A stretch of DNA of 64,000 bases from Thiopseudomonas alkaliphila. GTDB lineage: Bacteria; Pseudomonadota; Gammaproteobacteria; Pseudomonadales; Pseudomonadaceae. Below are positions 34,257-42,849 of the stretch, one piece after another. Every line of letters starts with the position of its first letter. Position 1 is the first letter of the stretch. Made by a program: the position numbers and the translations under genes. The notes under the pieces were generated by a model. That model did no database searches and was not told the origin of the DNA. It worked only from the letters and a program-made list of their open reading frames with translations. Location of the stretch: positions 1,882,001-1,946,000 of the forward strand of contig NZ_CP012358.1 of NCBI RefSeq assembly GCF_001267175.1, in the 5' to 3' direction.

Positions 34257-36323
34257 TTAAAGGGTAACTTTAACTCCTACGGTTAGATTACGACCGGGTA
34301 ATTGCACGCGGTCTTTGATGAATGACGTATGTTCGCGGGCTTTAACATTAAGCAAGTTATCACCGCGTAAATACAGCTGATAGTCGCTTTGTGCATTGAG
34401 TGCTCCTTGATAGCTAATACCGGCACCTAATAAGTTATAGCCCGAGGTTTTGCTTTCAAAATCGGCTAAGCGGTTTTGTTGCTGTACGCGAAATAGCTCT
34501 GCAGAGGCTTGAATGTTATCGGCAAATTGTTGCTCAACCTTGATCCCGAAGCGATCGGCTGGAATCCGTGCGAGATTACCTTGTTTATTACGCAGCTTGC
34601 CGCGCACATGATCACCTTGGACCGAGACCGCTAAGCCACGGGCTAATTGATAACGAGCTTGACCTTCTAAACCACGAAAGACAGCATCTTGTTGACGATA
34701 CTCGAGGACGCGATAGCCAGATCCTGGACGCTCGCCAGTATCGGCACCATGGATATAGTCGTTAATGCGATTTTGATAGGCGGTTAAATTGAAAGTTAGC
34801 GGGCCGTTAATTTTTTTCACGGAAAGCTCGATATTATGTGAAGTTTCTTTGTTCAGTTTAGGGTTGCCAATTTCGACGGTACGGCTAGCGGCGTGAGGGC
34901 CAAAGGCATAGAGTTCTTCAGCCACTGGTAAGCGCTGTGAGCGTGACCAAGAAATAGCGGCATTGTAGTCAGGGTGAAACTGCCAAACGCTGCCTAAAGA
35001 GAACGAAGTGCCTTGATGGCTGCGATCAGGTTGCTGACTTTTGGCATCAATCGATTGCCATTCATGGCGCAGGCCTAGCTCGTAGCGCCAGTTTTGCCAT
35101 TGGTACTCTTCGAGTAAAAACAGGGCGTGGTTCTTGGTTAATGTTTTGGGTACATAAGCCTCTTCGCCGCTGGCTTTAAAGTTACGCCGGCTTAACTGTC
35201 CACCAAATACCCCTTTCCAACCCCACAGTGGTTCGTGCGTGAGTTCTAAGCGGCTATCCCAGGCACGGCTATCGAAGGCTGTACTGACTTCGTGGCCTTC
35301 AATTTCATCATGTTGATAATCGCTATGGCTAGCGCGAAAGCGTAATTGTTCAATCCCAGCAAAGGGCTGTTCGTAGTCTGAACGTAAATCCCAGCGTTTT
35401 TGCACCATATCAATATAAGGCACGCCGTGCTCATCATGTTCGTCGTGTCCGTGTCCGTGTCCGTGTCCGTGTCCGTGAGAGCCACAGTGCCAGTGCAAAC
35501 TGCTGCCTTGGCCATGGGTATGGCAATGCCCGTGCTCATGTGCCAGTAAACCGTAGGTGTTGGCTTGGCGACTGTAGGCGATGCCGGTGTAGCCTGTATC
35601 GGTGATCCAGCTTAAGCCAAGGCTGGCGCTGTCGGTATCGTTGTAAGAGCCGGTTTGTTTTTTAGCGCGGCTGCCATCTTCATGACCGGCTAGGCGATAA
35701 GCATTGGCATTGCGCTTTAACCCTTCGACACGTAGCGCAAAAGGCCCCATGCCTAAGGTGGCACCAGCCGCGGCGGTATTACTTTTGGCTACGTTGTTGG
35801 CTTGCCACTCCAGATCAACGGCGTGACCATTTTCTGGTAAATACTCAGGAATTTTACTGTCGAGCACGTTGACTACGCCGCCAATAGCACCACCGCCATA
35901 AAGTAAGGTGGCTGGTCCTTTGAGTACTTCAATCTGTTGGCTGAGCATAGGCTCTAAAGTGACTGCATGATCAGGGCTTAACGTTGAAGCATCGAGACTG
36001 CTCACACCGTTGGATAAGACTTTTACCCGGGCGCCATCCATACCACGAATCACCGGGCGACTAGCGCCTGCACCAAAGGAACTGCCGCGAACTCCTGGCA
36101 GTTGCTCAATGGTTTCACCTAAGGTGGCTTTACGTTGCAGTAATAAATCTTCTGTGGTTAAGACTTCAGCAGCGCTGGTCATAGCATTAGGTGAGCTGGC
36201 TAGGGGACTGGCGCTAACTACGGTGGTGGGCAATTGCAGCACAGGATCAGCCGCTAGCGCGTGAGTTGATAAGCTAATACTCACCGCTAACAGGGTTAAA
36301 GAAGTAGGAGAAGGGCGTTGCAT
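34257..36323 (-). CDS. TonB-dependent outer membrane receptor, His-rich, zinc-type (ZnuD-like)
   Basis: Encodes 688 residues: signal peptide (residues 1-24, ending THALA), TonB-box-like TTVVSA, plug domain with LPGVRGSSFGAGASRPVIRGMDGARV and GGGAIGGVVNVLD, then a beta barrel ending in VGVKVTL. About residues 260-300 form an extracellular loop dominated by histidine (HEHGHCHTHG, then alternating His-Gly, then HDEHDEHG). This loop matches ZnuD-type zinc receptors. Two Zur-box-like sites lie upstream, supporting zinc uptake induced by zinc starvation. The role is inferred; haem or another metal is the alternative. Confidence 0.88.
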   Translation of the reverse strand: MQRPSPTSLTLLAVSISLSTHALAADPVLQLPTTVVSASPLASSPNAMTSAAEVLTTEDLLLQRKATLGETIEQLPGVRGSSFGAGASRPVIRGMDGARVKVLSNGVSSLDASTLSPDHAVTLEPMLSQQIEVLKGPATLLYGGGAIGGVVNVLDSKIPEYLPENGHAVDLEWQANNVAKSNTAAAGATLGMGPFALRVEGLKRNANAYRLAGHEDGSRAKKQTGSYNDTDSASLGLSWITDTGYTGIAYSRQANTYGLLAHEHGHCHTHGQGSSLHWHCGSHGHGHGHGHGHDEHDEHGVPYIDMVQKRWDLRSDYEQPFAGIEQLRFRASHSDYQHDEIEGHEVSTAFDSRAWDSRLELTHEPLWGWKGVFGGQLSRRNFKASGEEAYVPKTLTKNHALFLLEEYQWQNWRYELGLRHEWQSIDAKSQQPDRSHQGTSFSLGSVWQFHPDYNAAISWSRSQRLPVAEELYAFGPHAASRTVEIGNPKLNKETSHNIELSVKKINGPLTFNLTAYQNRINDYIHGADTGERPGSGYRVLEYRQQDAVFRGLEGQARYQLARGLAVSVQGDHVRGKLRNKQGNLARIPADRFGIKVEQQFADNIQASAELFRVQQQNRLADFESKTSGYNLLGAGISYQGALNAQSDYQLYLRGDNLLNVKAREHTSFIKDRVQLPGRNLTVGVKVTL
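35445..35477. repeat. GTGTCC hexamer microrepeat inside the receptor gene
   Basis: Five exact GTGTCC units plus GTG. On the coding strand they read as alternating Gly-His codons of the His-rich loop, so gain or loss of units keeps the frame but changes the metal-binding capacity of the loop. Confidence 0.9.
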
Positions 36324-36371
36324 GGTGACTAACCTCGGATCAGAGAATTATCAAAAACGCAGCCATTTTAG

Positions 36372-36386
36372 TGTTATAACGTAACA
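36372..36386. promoter_or_regulatory. Zur-box-like site 1 upstream of the TonB receptor
   Basis: TGTTATAACGTAACA matches 13 of 15 positions of the gammaproteobacterial Zur core TGTTATANTATAACA. It starts 49 bases upstream of the receptor start codon and shares its half-site with the site in front of the zur-like gene at 57826. Confidence 0.62.
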
Positions 36387-36394
36387 AATCAACA

Positions 36395-36415
36395 AAAAGT
36401 TATAATATTGCATTT
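36395..36415. promoter_or_regulatory. Zur-box-like site 2 upstream of the TonB receptor
   Basis: A core GTTATAATAT is flanked by AAAA on the left and TGCATTT on the right; 18 of 21 positions fit the extended Zur consensus AAATGTTATA-N-TATAACATTT. It lies 9 bases beyond site 1, so two Zur dimers could bind in tandem. Confidence 0.65.
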
Positions 36416-36540
36416 TGTGCTGGGGTAACGTGCAACAGATTGAGGGCCTGAGGGTGATGCAGAGGGTGGTACAGGTGGGAATTAACAAGCGGGCTCGCGA
36501 CTAATTCATAGAGTTAACCGCGAGCGCAGGATTGGCCGTG

Positions 36541-37836
36541 TTATTGCAGCATGCCTGCAGCCACGGTTTGATTAGAAGAAGGATCAATCAAAATAAAAGC
36601 ACCAATGGCTTTTTGTTGTTGATAAGGCACATGAATGAGGGGATCGCGGGCGAGTAAGCTAATGCGGGCAATGTCATTCATCTCCAGAGTGGCTTTGTCT
36701 TGATTAGGTTCTAGGGTTGCGATATCTCGCACATGGTGAATTTGTGTCAGTTTAGTTTGGGTTAGGCGGGTACCTTGTTTTAGCCAATAGGTGCGAGCGA
36801 GATTCACTGGGGTCGTATCAAGCCAGCAAATATCTGCCTCTAGCTTGCGCTCTAACGGCACCTGAACTTCAGCCTGGGTAATTAAATCACCCCGCGAAAT
36901 ATCAATATTTTCTTGCAGCTCTAAAGTAATCGCATCGCCAGCCTGCACCTCGCTCACAGCTTGGCCTGAGCGATACAGTTGTTTAATGGTGGCTTGCACT
37001 TGGCTAGGCCAGACGCTAATGCTGTCGCCTACTTTAAGCTGGCCTTCTAATAATTGGCCGGCATAACCACGGAAGGCATCTTGGGCTTGGCCATTATGCC
37101 GAATCACCCACTGCACGTAGAGCTTAGCATTGGCCGCAAGCGGTTGCGTATTGGTAGGTAAGGTTTCTAATAGATGCAACAAAGTCGGACCGTTATACCA
37201 TGGGGTGTGGGCGCTGGCAGTGCTAATGTTATCGCCAGTTAAGGCTGCGACCGGAATGATATGAAACTGCTCAATGCCCACTTGCTGCGCCAGTTCCTGA
37301 TAGGCCTGTTGAATTTGCACAAACACCTGTTGATCCCAGTTAACTAAATCCATTTTATTGACTGCGACGATAATGTGCTCGATACCCAGCAACTGTGCAA
37401 TCACTGAGTGACGGCGGGTTTGGGTAAGCAATTGGCCATGTTTGATCTTACTGGCATCAATTAAAATAATCGCTGCTTGCGCAGTCGAGGCACCGGTGAT
37501 CATATTGCGGGTGTACTGCTCATGGCCTGGGGCATCAGCAACAATAAATTTGCGTTTGGGGGTGGCAAAGTAGCGATAGGCCACATCAATGGTAATGCCT
37601 TGCTCCCGCTCTGCTTCTAAGCCATCGGTTAATAGGGCTAGGTCGGGTTGATCCTGCTCGGTGCGCTTATATTTGGAGCGATTAATCGCCGCCAGTTGAT
37701 CAATAAAAACACCTTTGGTATCAAACAATAGGCGACCAATCAGGGTAGATTTGCCATCATCCACTGAGCCTGCAGTAATAAAGCGCAGTACATCGGTTTG
37801 TTGGCTGTTGAGCCAGTTTAAATCCTGTGTAGTCAT
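36541..37836 (-). CDS. cysN: Sulfate adenylyltransferase GTPase subunit
   Basis: Encodes 431 residues. CysN hydrolyses GTP to drive sulfate adenylation by CysD. Motifs are GSVDDGKSTLIGRLL (G1), ADAPGHEQYTRNM (G3) and VNKMD (G4), followed by elongation-factor-like barrels. Unlike the CysNC fusion common in Pseudomonas (over 600 residues) it has no APS kinase domain, which agrees with cysH here being of APS reductase type. Its ATG overlaps the last base of the cysD stop, so the two subunits are coupled. Confidence 0.96.
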   Translation of the reverse strand: MTTQDLNWLNSQQTDVLRFITAGSVDDGKSTLIGRLLFDTKGVFIDQLAAINRSKYKRTEQDQPDLALLTDGLEAEREQGITIDVAYRYFATPKRKFIVADAPGHEQYTRNMITGASTAQAAIILIDASKIKHGQLLTQTRRHSVIAQLLGIEHIIVAVNKMDLVNWDQQVFVQIQQAYQELAQQVGIEQFHIIPVAALTGDNISTASAHTPWYNGPTLLHLLETLPTNTQPLAANAKLYVQWVIRHNGQAQDAFRGYAGQLLEGQLKVGDSISVWPSQVQATIKQLYRSGQAVSEVQAGDAITLELQENIDISRGDLITQAEVQVPLERKLEADICWLDTTPVNLARTYWLKQGTRLTQTKLTQIHHVRDIATLEPNQDKATLEMNDIARISLLARDPLIHVPYQQQKAIGAFILIDPSSNQTVAAGMLQ

Positions 37837-38741
37837 TAGAAATACCCCTGACGTTTACGGTGTTCCATGGAGGCTTCCGAGCTTTGATCATCCATCCGTG
37901 TGGCGCCTCGCTCGGTTAAGGTGGCAATGGCGGTTTCTTGAATAATTTCCAGAGGATTACTGGCTAACGACTCAACAGGGCAGGTGCAGGAAATATCGCC
38001 CACGGTGCGAAAACGCACATCCACTACTTCGATTATTTCGCCTTCTTTAGGCGGGGTGAGCGCGGTATTGGGCACCAATAAGCCGTCGCGGCGCACCACC
38101 TCACGTTTGTGGCTGTAATAAATCGGTGGCAGAGCAATTTGCTCACGTTCGATGTATTGCCAGACATCCATTTCAGTCCAGTTAGAAATCGGGAACGCCC
38201 GCAGGTTTTCGCCTGGATGGATTCGGGTATTAAACAGGTGCCAGAGCTCGGGACGCTGATTTTTAGGATCCCACTGGCCAAAGGCATCACGAAACGAGAC
38301 AAAGCGCTCTTTGGCCCTTGCTTTTTCTTCATCACGGCGGGCGCCACCAATGCAGGCGTCAAAGCCAAATTCCTCGATGGCCTCCAGCAAAGTCACCGCT
38401 TGCGCGCCGTTGCGCGAAGCATTGGCGTGGTGCAGGGTGACGGTTCCCCGCGCGATCGAGTCTTCAACTGAACGGACAATTAATTGTTCACCGAGCTGGG
38501 CGACGTATTGATCACGAAACTCGATGACCTCAGGATAGTTATGGCCGGTATCAATATGCATCAAAGGAAAAGGAAATTTACCTGGACGAAAAGCTTTTTC
38601 GGCCAGTTTAAGCAGTACGGCTGAATCCTTGCCACCAGAGAATAATAAAACGGGGCGTTGGCATTCTGCCGCAATTTCACGCAACACATAGATGGCTTCT
38701 GCTTCTAGCCAATCTAGATGGGAGTTTGCAACTGTGCTCAT
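37836..38741 (-). CDS. cysD: Sulfate adenylyltransferase small subunit
   Basis: Encodes 301 residues. CysD transfers AMP from ATP to sulfate to make adenosine 5'-phosphosulfate. The PP-loop LLFSGGKDSAVLLKLA (about residues 35-50) and CIGGARRDEEKARAKER are characteristic. The ATG at 38741 is chosen since AGGA lies 9 bases upstream and the product then starts like known CysD proteins (MSTVANSHLDWLEAE); an ATG five codons earlier is possible. Middle gene of the cysH-cysD-cysN run. Confidence 0.96.
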   Translation of the reverse strand: MSTVANSHLDWLEAEAIYVLREIAAECQRPVLLFSGGKDSAVLLKLAEKAFRPGKFPFPLMHIDTGHNYPEVIEFRDQYVAQLGEQLIVRSVEDSIARGTVTLHHANASRNGAQAVTLLEAIEEFGFDACIGGARRDEEKARAKERFVSFRDAFGQWDPKNQRPELWHLFNTRIHPGENLRAFPISNWTEMDVWQYIEREQIALPPIYYSHKREVVRRDGLLVPNTALTPPKEGEIIEVVDVRFRTVGDISCTCPVESLASNPLEIIQETAIATLTERGATRMDDQSSEASMEHRKRQGYF

Positions 38742-38788
38742 GGTGATTCCTATCAATAAAAATTAAGCATTGGCAGCGGGCAAGGCCA

Positions 38789-39535
38789 TTAATGCTGAGA
38801 GTGTTCTAAATTGGTGGCGTGTAAACCACACTCAACGGTATCGCGCTGCTCCCACCACCAGCGGCCAGCGCGCAGGTCTTCATCGGGTTTAATGGCGCGG
38901 GTACAGGGTTCGCAGCCAATCGATGGGTAACCCTGATCATGCAGAGGGTTGTAGGGGATTTGCTGGTGGCGAATCGCAGTCCAGATATCGGCAAACGACC
39001 AATCACGTAGCGGATTAAATTTAATTAAGCCAAACACCTCATCCTGCTCTTGAAAATCCAAGTGAGCGCGGGTTACGGCTTGGTCTTTACGCTGCCCAGT
39101 AATCCAGGCCGAAAACTGCGGTAAAAATGCTTGTAAGGGCGCAACCTTGCGAATCGTGCAGCAGGCTTTACGCAGCGCTAAACTCTCATAGAAAGCAAAA
39201 GCGCCATGGGTTTTTACATGTGCTTCAACCTGCTCGGGATCAGGATGTAAAACCATCAGTGAGGTGCCGTAGCGTTGCTCAATGGTGTCAATTAACTGCA
39301 AAGTAGCACTATGTAAACGACCCGTATCGATCACAAAGCTGGTAATGCTGAGCTCAGGATTAGTTTGTTTAAGCATGCTTAAGGCATGCTGTAACACCAT
39401 ATCTTCAGCGCCTAAAGAATTAGCAAAAGCAGTAGTCGGCGAGTGCTGCGCAATCTGGTGTAAGTCATCTAGCAGCTGCGCCCAACGGGCGGGATAGCTA
39501 TCAGTCGACTGAGTAGGAATTATCTGCGTCATCAT
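38789..39535 (-). CDS. cysH: Assimilatory adenylylsulfate (APS) reductase, CysH
   Basis: Encodes 248 residues. It reduces activated sulfate to sulfite with thioredoxin electrons. Two Cys pairs, CC in RKACCTIRKVAPL and CXXC in GCEPCTRAI, form the [4Fe-4S] site found in APS-using enzymes and absent from PAPS reductases; the catalytic Cys is in the C-terminal ECGLH. Thus the pathway here skips APS kinase. First gene of the cysHDN run; the next gene, cysD, begins 48 bases later. Confidence 0.95.
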   Translation of the reverse strand: MMTQIIPTQSTDSYPARWAQLLDDLHQIAQHSPTTAFANSLGAEDMVLQHALSMLKQTNPELSITSFVIDTGRLHSATLQLIDTIEQRYGTSLMVLHPDPEQVEAHVKTHGAFAFYESLALRKACCTIRKVAPLQAFLPQFSAWITGQRKDQAVTRAHLDFQEQDEVFGLIKFNPLRDWSFADIWTAIRHQQIPYNPLHDQGYPSIGCEPCTRAIKPDEDLRAGRWWWEQRDTVECGLHATNLEHSQH

Positions 39536-39794
39536 CTGCCCTCCAAATAATGAATTTGCTAAAAAAGCCTGAAATCAATGATTAATTAAGGCCACTGGTT
39601 ATGGCTTATTAAAAATTAGCAAACAACCCATGGGCTTAGCTAAGACCATAAATTTATATGGTTAGAGAGGCATATCGATATAGCTAAACGCTGGTTGTTG
39701 CCGTGGCTGGCGCTTTATAAAGTAGCGATCTAACAGGTAGGCCATTAATAACCCAAACACTGGTTACCTTTCACTTGCTAGCTGAAGAATGATC

Positions 39795-41207
39795 ATGACT
39801 GACACTGCGTTATTTCCTTTATTTGCCAACTTAGCTAAGCGTCCAGTACTGGTCGTGGGGGCGGGTGAAATTGCCGAGCGTAAAATCCACTTATTACTTA
39901 AAAGTCAGGCGTTGATTACAGTGGTGGCCCATCACGCCAGTGAGCAAGTGCAGCGCTGGCATGCGGCTCAGCAAATCACTTGGTTGCAACGCGATTATAA
40001 AGCGAGAGACTTAGATCAAGTGTATTTAGCTGTGGCGGCGACCAATAACCGCAGTCTTAACGCACAAATTGCCGATGATGCAGAGGCGCGTTTTCGCTTA
40101 GTTAATGTGGTGGATGATGCTGAATTATCCAGTTATCAGGTTCCTGCGATTGTTGATCGGGCGCCCTTAACGATTGCCATTTCTTCCGCTGGGGCTGCGC
40201 CGATGATGGCGCGTTATGTGCGCGCTAAGTTGGAAACATTATTGGATGAGTCTTTGGCTGACATTACTCAGTTACTGCAGCAGTATCGCCAGGCAATTCA
40301 GCAACAGTTTCCAGAGCTAGAAGCACGCCGTGCTTTTTATGATTGGGTGATTGACGGACCAGTGGCGCAAGCAGTGCAGGCCGCGCAGTGGAACACCGCT
40401 TGCCAGCGTTTAGAGGCGGCTTTGCAGCAGCCACGACTGCCTAGTACAGGGCAGGTGATTTTAGTCGGGGCAGGTTCAGGTGATCCTGGTTTATTGACCT
40501 TGCATGGATTGCGCGCACTGAATCAGGCGGATGTGATTTTGTATGATCGCTTGGTGAGTGATGAAATTTTAGAGCTAGCTCGGCGTGATGCTACCCAAGT
40601 TTATGTCGGAAAAAAGGTAGGTGAAGATCACCACGCGACCCAAGCCCGAATACATCAGTTGATGCTGGATTATGTGGCCCAAGGTTTAACCGTGGTGCGG
40701 CTGAAAGGGGGCGATGCCTTTGTTTTTGGTCGTGGCGGCGAAGAGCTGAGCGTACTAAGAGCGCATCAGGTGCCGTATCGGGTAGTCCCTGGAATTACCG
40801 CTGCCTTGGCCTGCGGTGCTTACAGTGGGATTCCTTTAACCCACCGTGAATATGCCCAAGGCGTGCAGTTAATTACTGGGCATCAACAGGCAAATAGTCA
40901 GCCAGTGAGTTTGGTCAGCAGTTCTGAGGATCAAACGCTGGTGGTATACATGGGATTACAGCAGATTGTAGCTTTTAGCCAACGTTTGCTAGCCGAAGGT
41001 CGTGCCGCCGAGACAAGCTGTGCCTTGATTGAAAATGGTTCGCGGCCAAATCAACGGGTGTTATTGGGAGAGTTAGCGCAGATCCCCCAGCTGGCTACAG
41101 AACATGCCTTTAAAGCGCCTTCATTATTGGTGGTCGGCGACGTTGCGGCATTGGCGGCAGAATTGCATTGGTTTGGAGAGCTAATAGTTGTTGATTCAGT
41201 ATGCTAG
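39795..41207 (+). CDS. cysG: Siroheme synthase CysG
   Basis: Encodes 470 residues, trifunctional. Residues 1-150 are the NAD-dependent precorrin-2 dehydrogenase/ferrochelatase part (LVVGAGEIAERKIHLLL), and residues about 215-455 the SAM-dependent uroporphyrinogen III methyltransferase (VGAGSGDPGLLTLHGLRAL, RLKGGDAFVFGRGGEE). Siroheme is the cofactor of sulfite and nitrite reductases, so it serves the adjacent divergent sulfate-assimilation genes. ATG at 39795 has GAAG 7 bases upstream; ATG at 39789 is the alternative. Confidence 0.96.
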   Translation: MTDTALFPLFANLAKRPVLVVGAGEIAERKIHLLLKSQALITVVAHHASEQVQRWHAAQQITWLQRDYKARDLDQVYLAVAATNNRSLNAQIADDAEARFRLVNVVDDAELSSYQVPAIVDRAPLTIAISSAGAAPMMARYVRAKLETLLDESLADITQLLQQYRQAIQQQFPELEARRAFYDWVIDGPVAQAVQAAQWNTACQRLEAALQQPRLPSTGQVILVGAGSGDPGLLTLHGLRALNQADVILYDRLVSDEILELARRDATQVYVGKKVGEDHHATQARIHQLMLDYVAQGLTVVRLKGGDAFVFGRGGEELSVLRAHQVPYRVVPGITAALACGAYSGIPLTHREYAQGVQLITGHQQANSQPVSLVSSSEDQTLVVYMGLQQIVAFSQRLLAEGRAAETSCALIENGSRPNQRVLLGELAQIPQLATEHAFKAPSLLVVGDVAALAAELHWFGELIVVDSVC

Positions 41208-41236
41208 CCACCGTTCTACAGGATTTTGAGTATCAG

Positions 41237-42733
41237 CTATATTTCTGCAGAATGGACAATATCTGCAAATATTGTTTTAAGGGCTTGAACAGCAAGGTAT
41301 ATTTCGTTTGTGGTGTAGGCGGCGAAGCCGAGTAGGAAGCCGGATTTTTGATCGTGATTGAGGTAAAGCGAGGAGAGTTTGGTGAGTTCGATGCGTTGTT
41401 GTTTAGCTAAGGCAATCACTTGATCTTCGTCGATTGGCAAGCGTAATTCACAAAAGATTTGCATACCACCGAGTGGATTGGATGGAATCAGATATTCGCT
41501 TAATTCGCTGGCTAAACATTGTTGTAAATAGGCTAAACGCTTAGCGTAGACTAAGCGCATTTGCCGAATATAAGCACCAAAATGTCCATTTTCGATAAAG
41601 CGTGCCAAGGTTAGTTGGCTGATGGTGGCGTTGTGTCCGTCTTGCAGGGTACGTGCGGTGGTCATTGGTAATACTAAGCTTGGTGGCAAAATCATGTAAC
41701 CAATGCGTAGCCCTGGAAACAGCGATTTAGTGAAGGTACCGATATAAATGGTACGCTGATAGCTATCTAATCCCTGTACGCAAGCTGTTGGCTTGCTGGC
41801 ATAGTGAAATTCGCTGTCGTAATCGTCCTCTATAATCCACGCCTGCTGTTGCTGCGCCCATTCGATCAGCGCTAAACGACGTTCCAAGGATAAAGTAACA
41901 CCTGTTGGATATTGGTGTGAGGGCGTCAGAAATACCGCTTTCGCGCCTTTGCCTTGGTTGGCAAATAACTCGGCTTGAATTCCTTGCTGATCGACACTGA
42001 TCGGGCAGATAGTGACCCCAGCGCTGTTAAACGCACTGCGCGCGCCTTGGTACATGGGGTTTTCCATAATAATTTTATCGCCTGCATCTAGCAATAGTTG
42101 TGCACACAAACTAATCGCTTGTTGTGAACTGGTCAGAATCAGCACGCGTTCAGCGCTGGCGTGCGCGCCGCGTTCTAGATTGACGTAATCAGCAATCACT
42201 TGGCGCAAGGCTAATATGCCTTGCGAATCGCAGCGCTGTAATGCTTGAAAACTATGTTCCTTGATCACCTGACGCTCTAAGCGTGCCCACAATGACAGTG
42301 GAAATAAGCGAGTTTCTGGAACACCAGGGGCAAAGGGTTTGGGCACCAATACTTCACGCAATCCTCGATCGGCAATCATCAGTTGTCCGCGTTGGCTGAG
42401 CTTGGAGGGATTGGGAGTTTGATTAGTCAGGCTGCGGCTTTTTTGGGGTTTATTCAGTGCTGGAACAGGCGCGACAAAACTGCCGCTGCCCATGCGTCGT
42501 TCTATATAGCCTTCGGCATGCAGCAAACTGTAGGCATTTTCTACTGTATCGCGAGATACCGATAAGGATTTTGCCAGGGCTCGAGTGGCAGGTAAGGCTT
42601 TATTGGCGGCAAGGCTGCCATCGACGATTAGCTGTCTTAATGCCCGTTGAATGCGTAAATATAAGGGATATTTGGCGTAATCGGGATGATTGAGCCAAGT
42701 TTTAACTGTTTCTAGCTGGGCGTGCTTAATCAA
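41237..42733 (-). CDS. MocR/PdxR-type regulator (GntR wHTH plus aminotransferase domain)
   Basis: Encodes 498 residues. The N-terminal GntR winged helix (ANKALPATRALAKSLSVSRDTVENAYSLLHAEGYIERRMGSGSFV, residues 40-84) is joined by a linker to a fold type I aminotransferase-like domain, with PLP lysine in GTFTKSLFPGLRIGY. Members such as PdxR, GabR and TauR bind PLP and control vitamin B6, GABA or taurine genes. It is divergent from four genes for PLP-binding proteins, and two direct repeats of TGGTCT lie in the gap. Control of those genes by PLP or an amino acid-PLP adduct is inferred. Confidence 0.9.
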   Translation of the reverse strand: MIKHAQLETVKTWLNHPDYAKYPLYLRIQRALRQLIVDGSLAANKALPATRALAKSLSVSRDTVENAYSLLHAEGYIERRMGSGSFVAPVPALNKPQKSRSLTNQTPNPSKLSQRGQLMIADRGLREVLVPKPFAPGVPETRLFPLSLWARLERQVIKEHSFQALQRCDSQGILALRQVIADYVNLERGAHASAERVLILTSSQQAISLCAQLLLDAGDKIIMENPMYQGARSAFNSAGVTICPISVDQQGIQAELFANQGKGAKAVFLTPSHQYPTGVTLSLERRLALIEWAQQQQAWIIEDDYDSEFHYASKPTACVQGLDSYQRTIYIGTFTKSLFPGLRIGYMILPPSLVLPMTTARTLQDGHNATISQLTLARFIENGHFGAYIRQMRLVYAKRLAYLQQCLASELSEYLIPSNPLGGMQIFCELRLPIDEDQVIALAKQQRIELTKLSSLYLNHDQKSGFLLGFAAYTTNEIYLAVQALKTIFADIVHSAEI

Positions 42734-42734
42734 A

Positions 42735-42771
42735 AGTGGTCTGCCTTATTGTTGCTAAATGGCTGGTCTAA
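42735..42771. promoter_or_regulatory. Candidate MocR/PdxR operator, two direct repeats
   Basis: AAGTGGTCTG (42735-42744) and GCTGGTCTAA (42762-42771) repeat TGGTCT with 27 bases between starts. The first resembles the PdxR motif AAAGTGGWCTA described in actinobacteria and the second the CTGGACYTAA motif of TauR-like regulators. The pair abuts the regulator start codon and lies 79 bases before serC. Confidence 0.6.
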
Positions 42772-42849
42772 TCACTCCAATGTAGAGGTATAAATTCGCT
42801 TCTGTCAATGCCGCTGGGTATTGCTCTGTGTTTGTATGGAGTAGTGGAA

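Noticed and set aside
39634..39665. Palindromes CTTAGCTAAG and ACCATA...TATGGT between cysH and cysG as CysB operators
   Set aside because: The arms are short, the gap is AT-rich and neither matches a defined CysB site closely enough.
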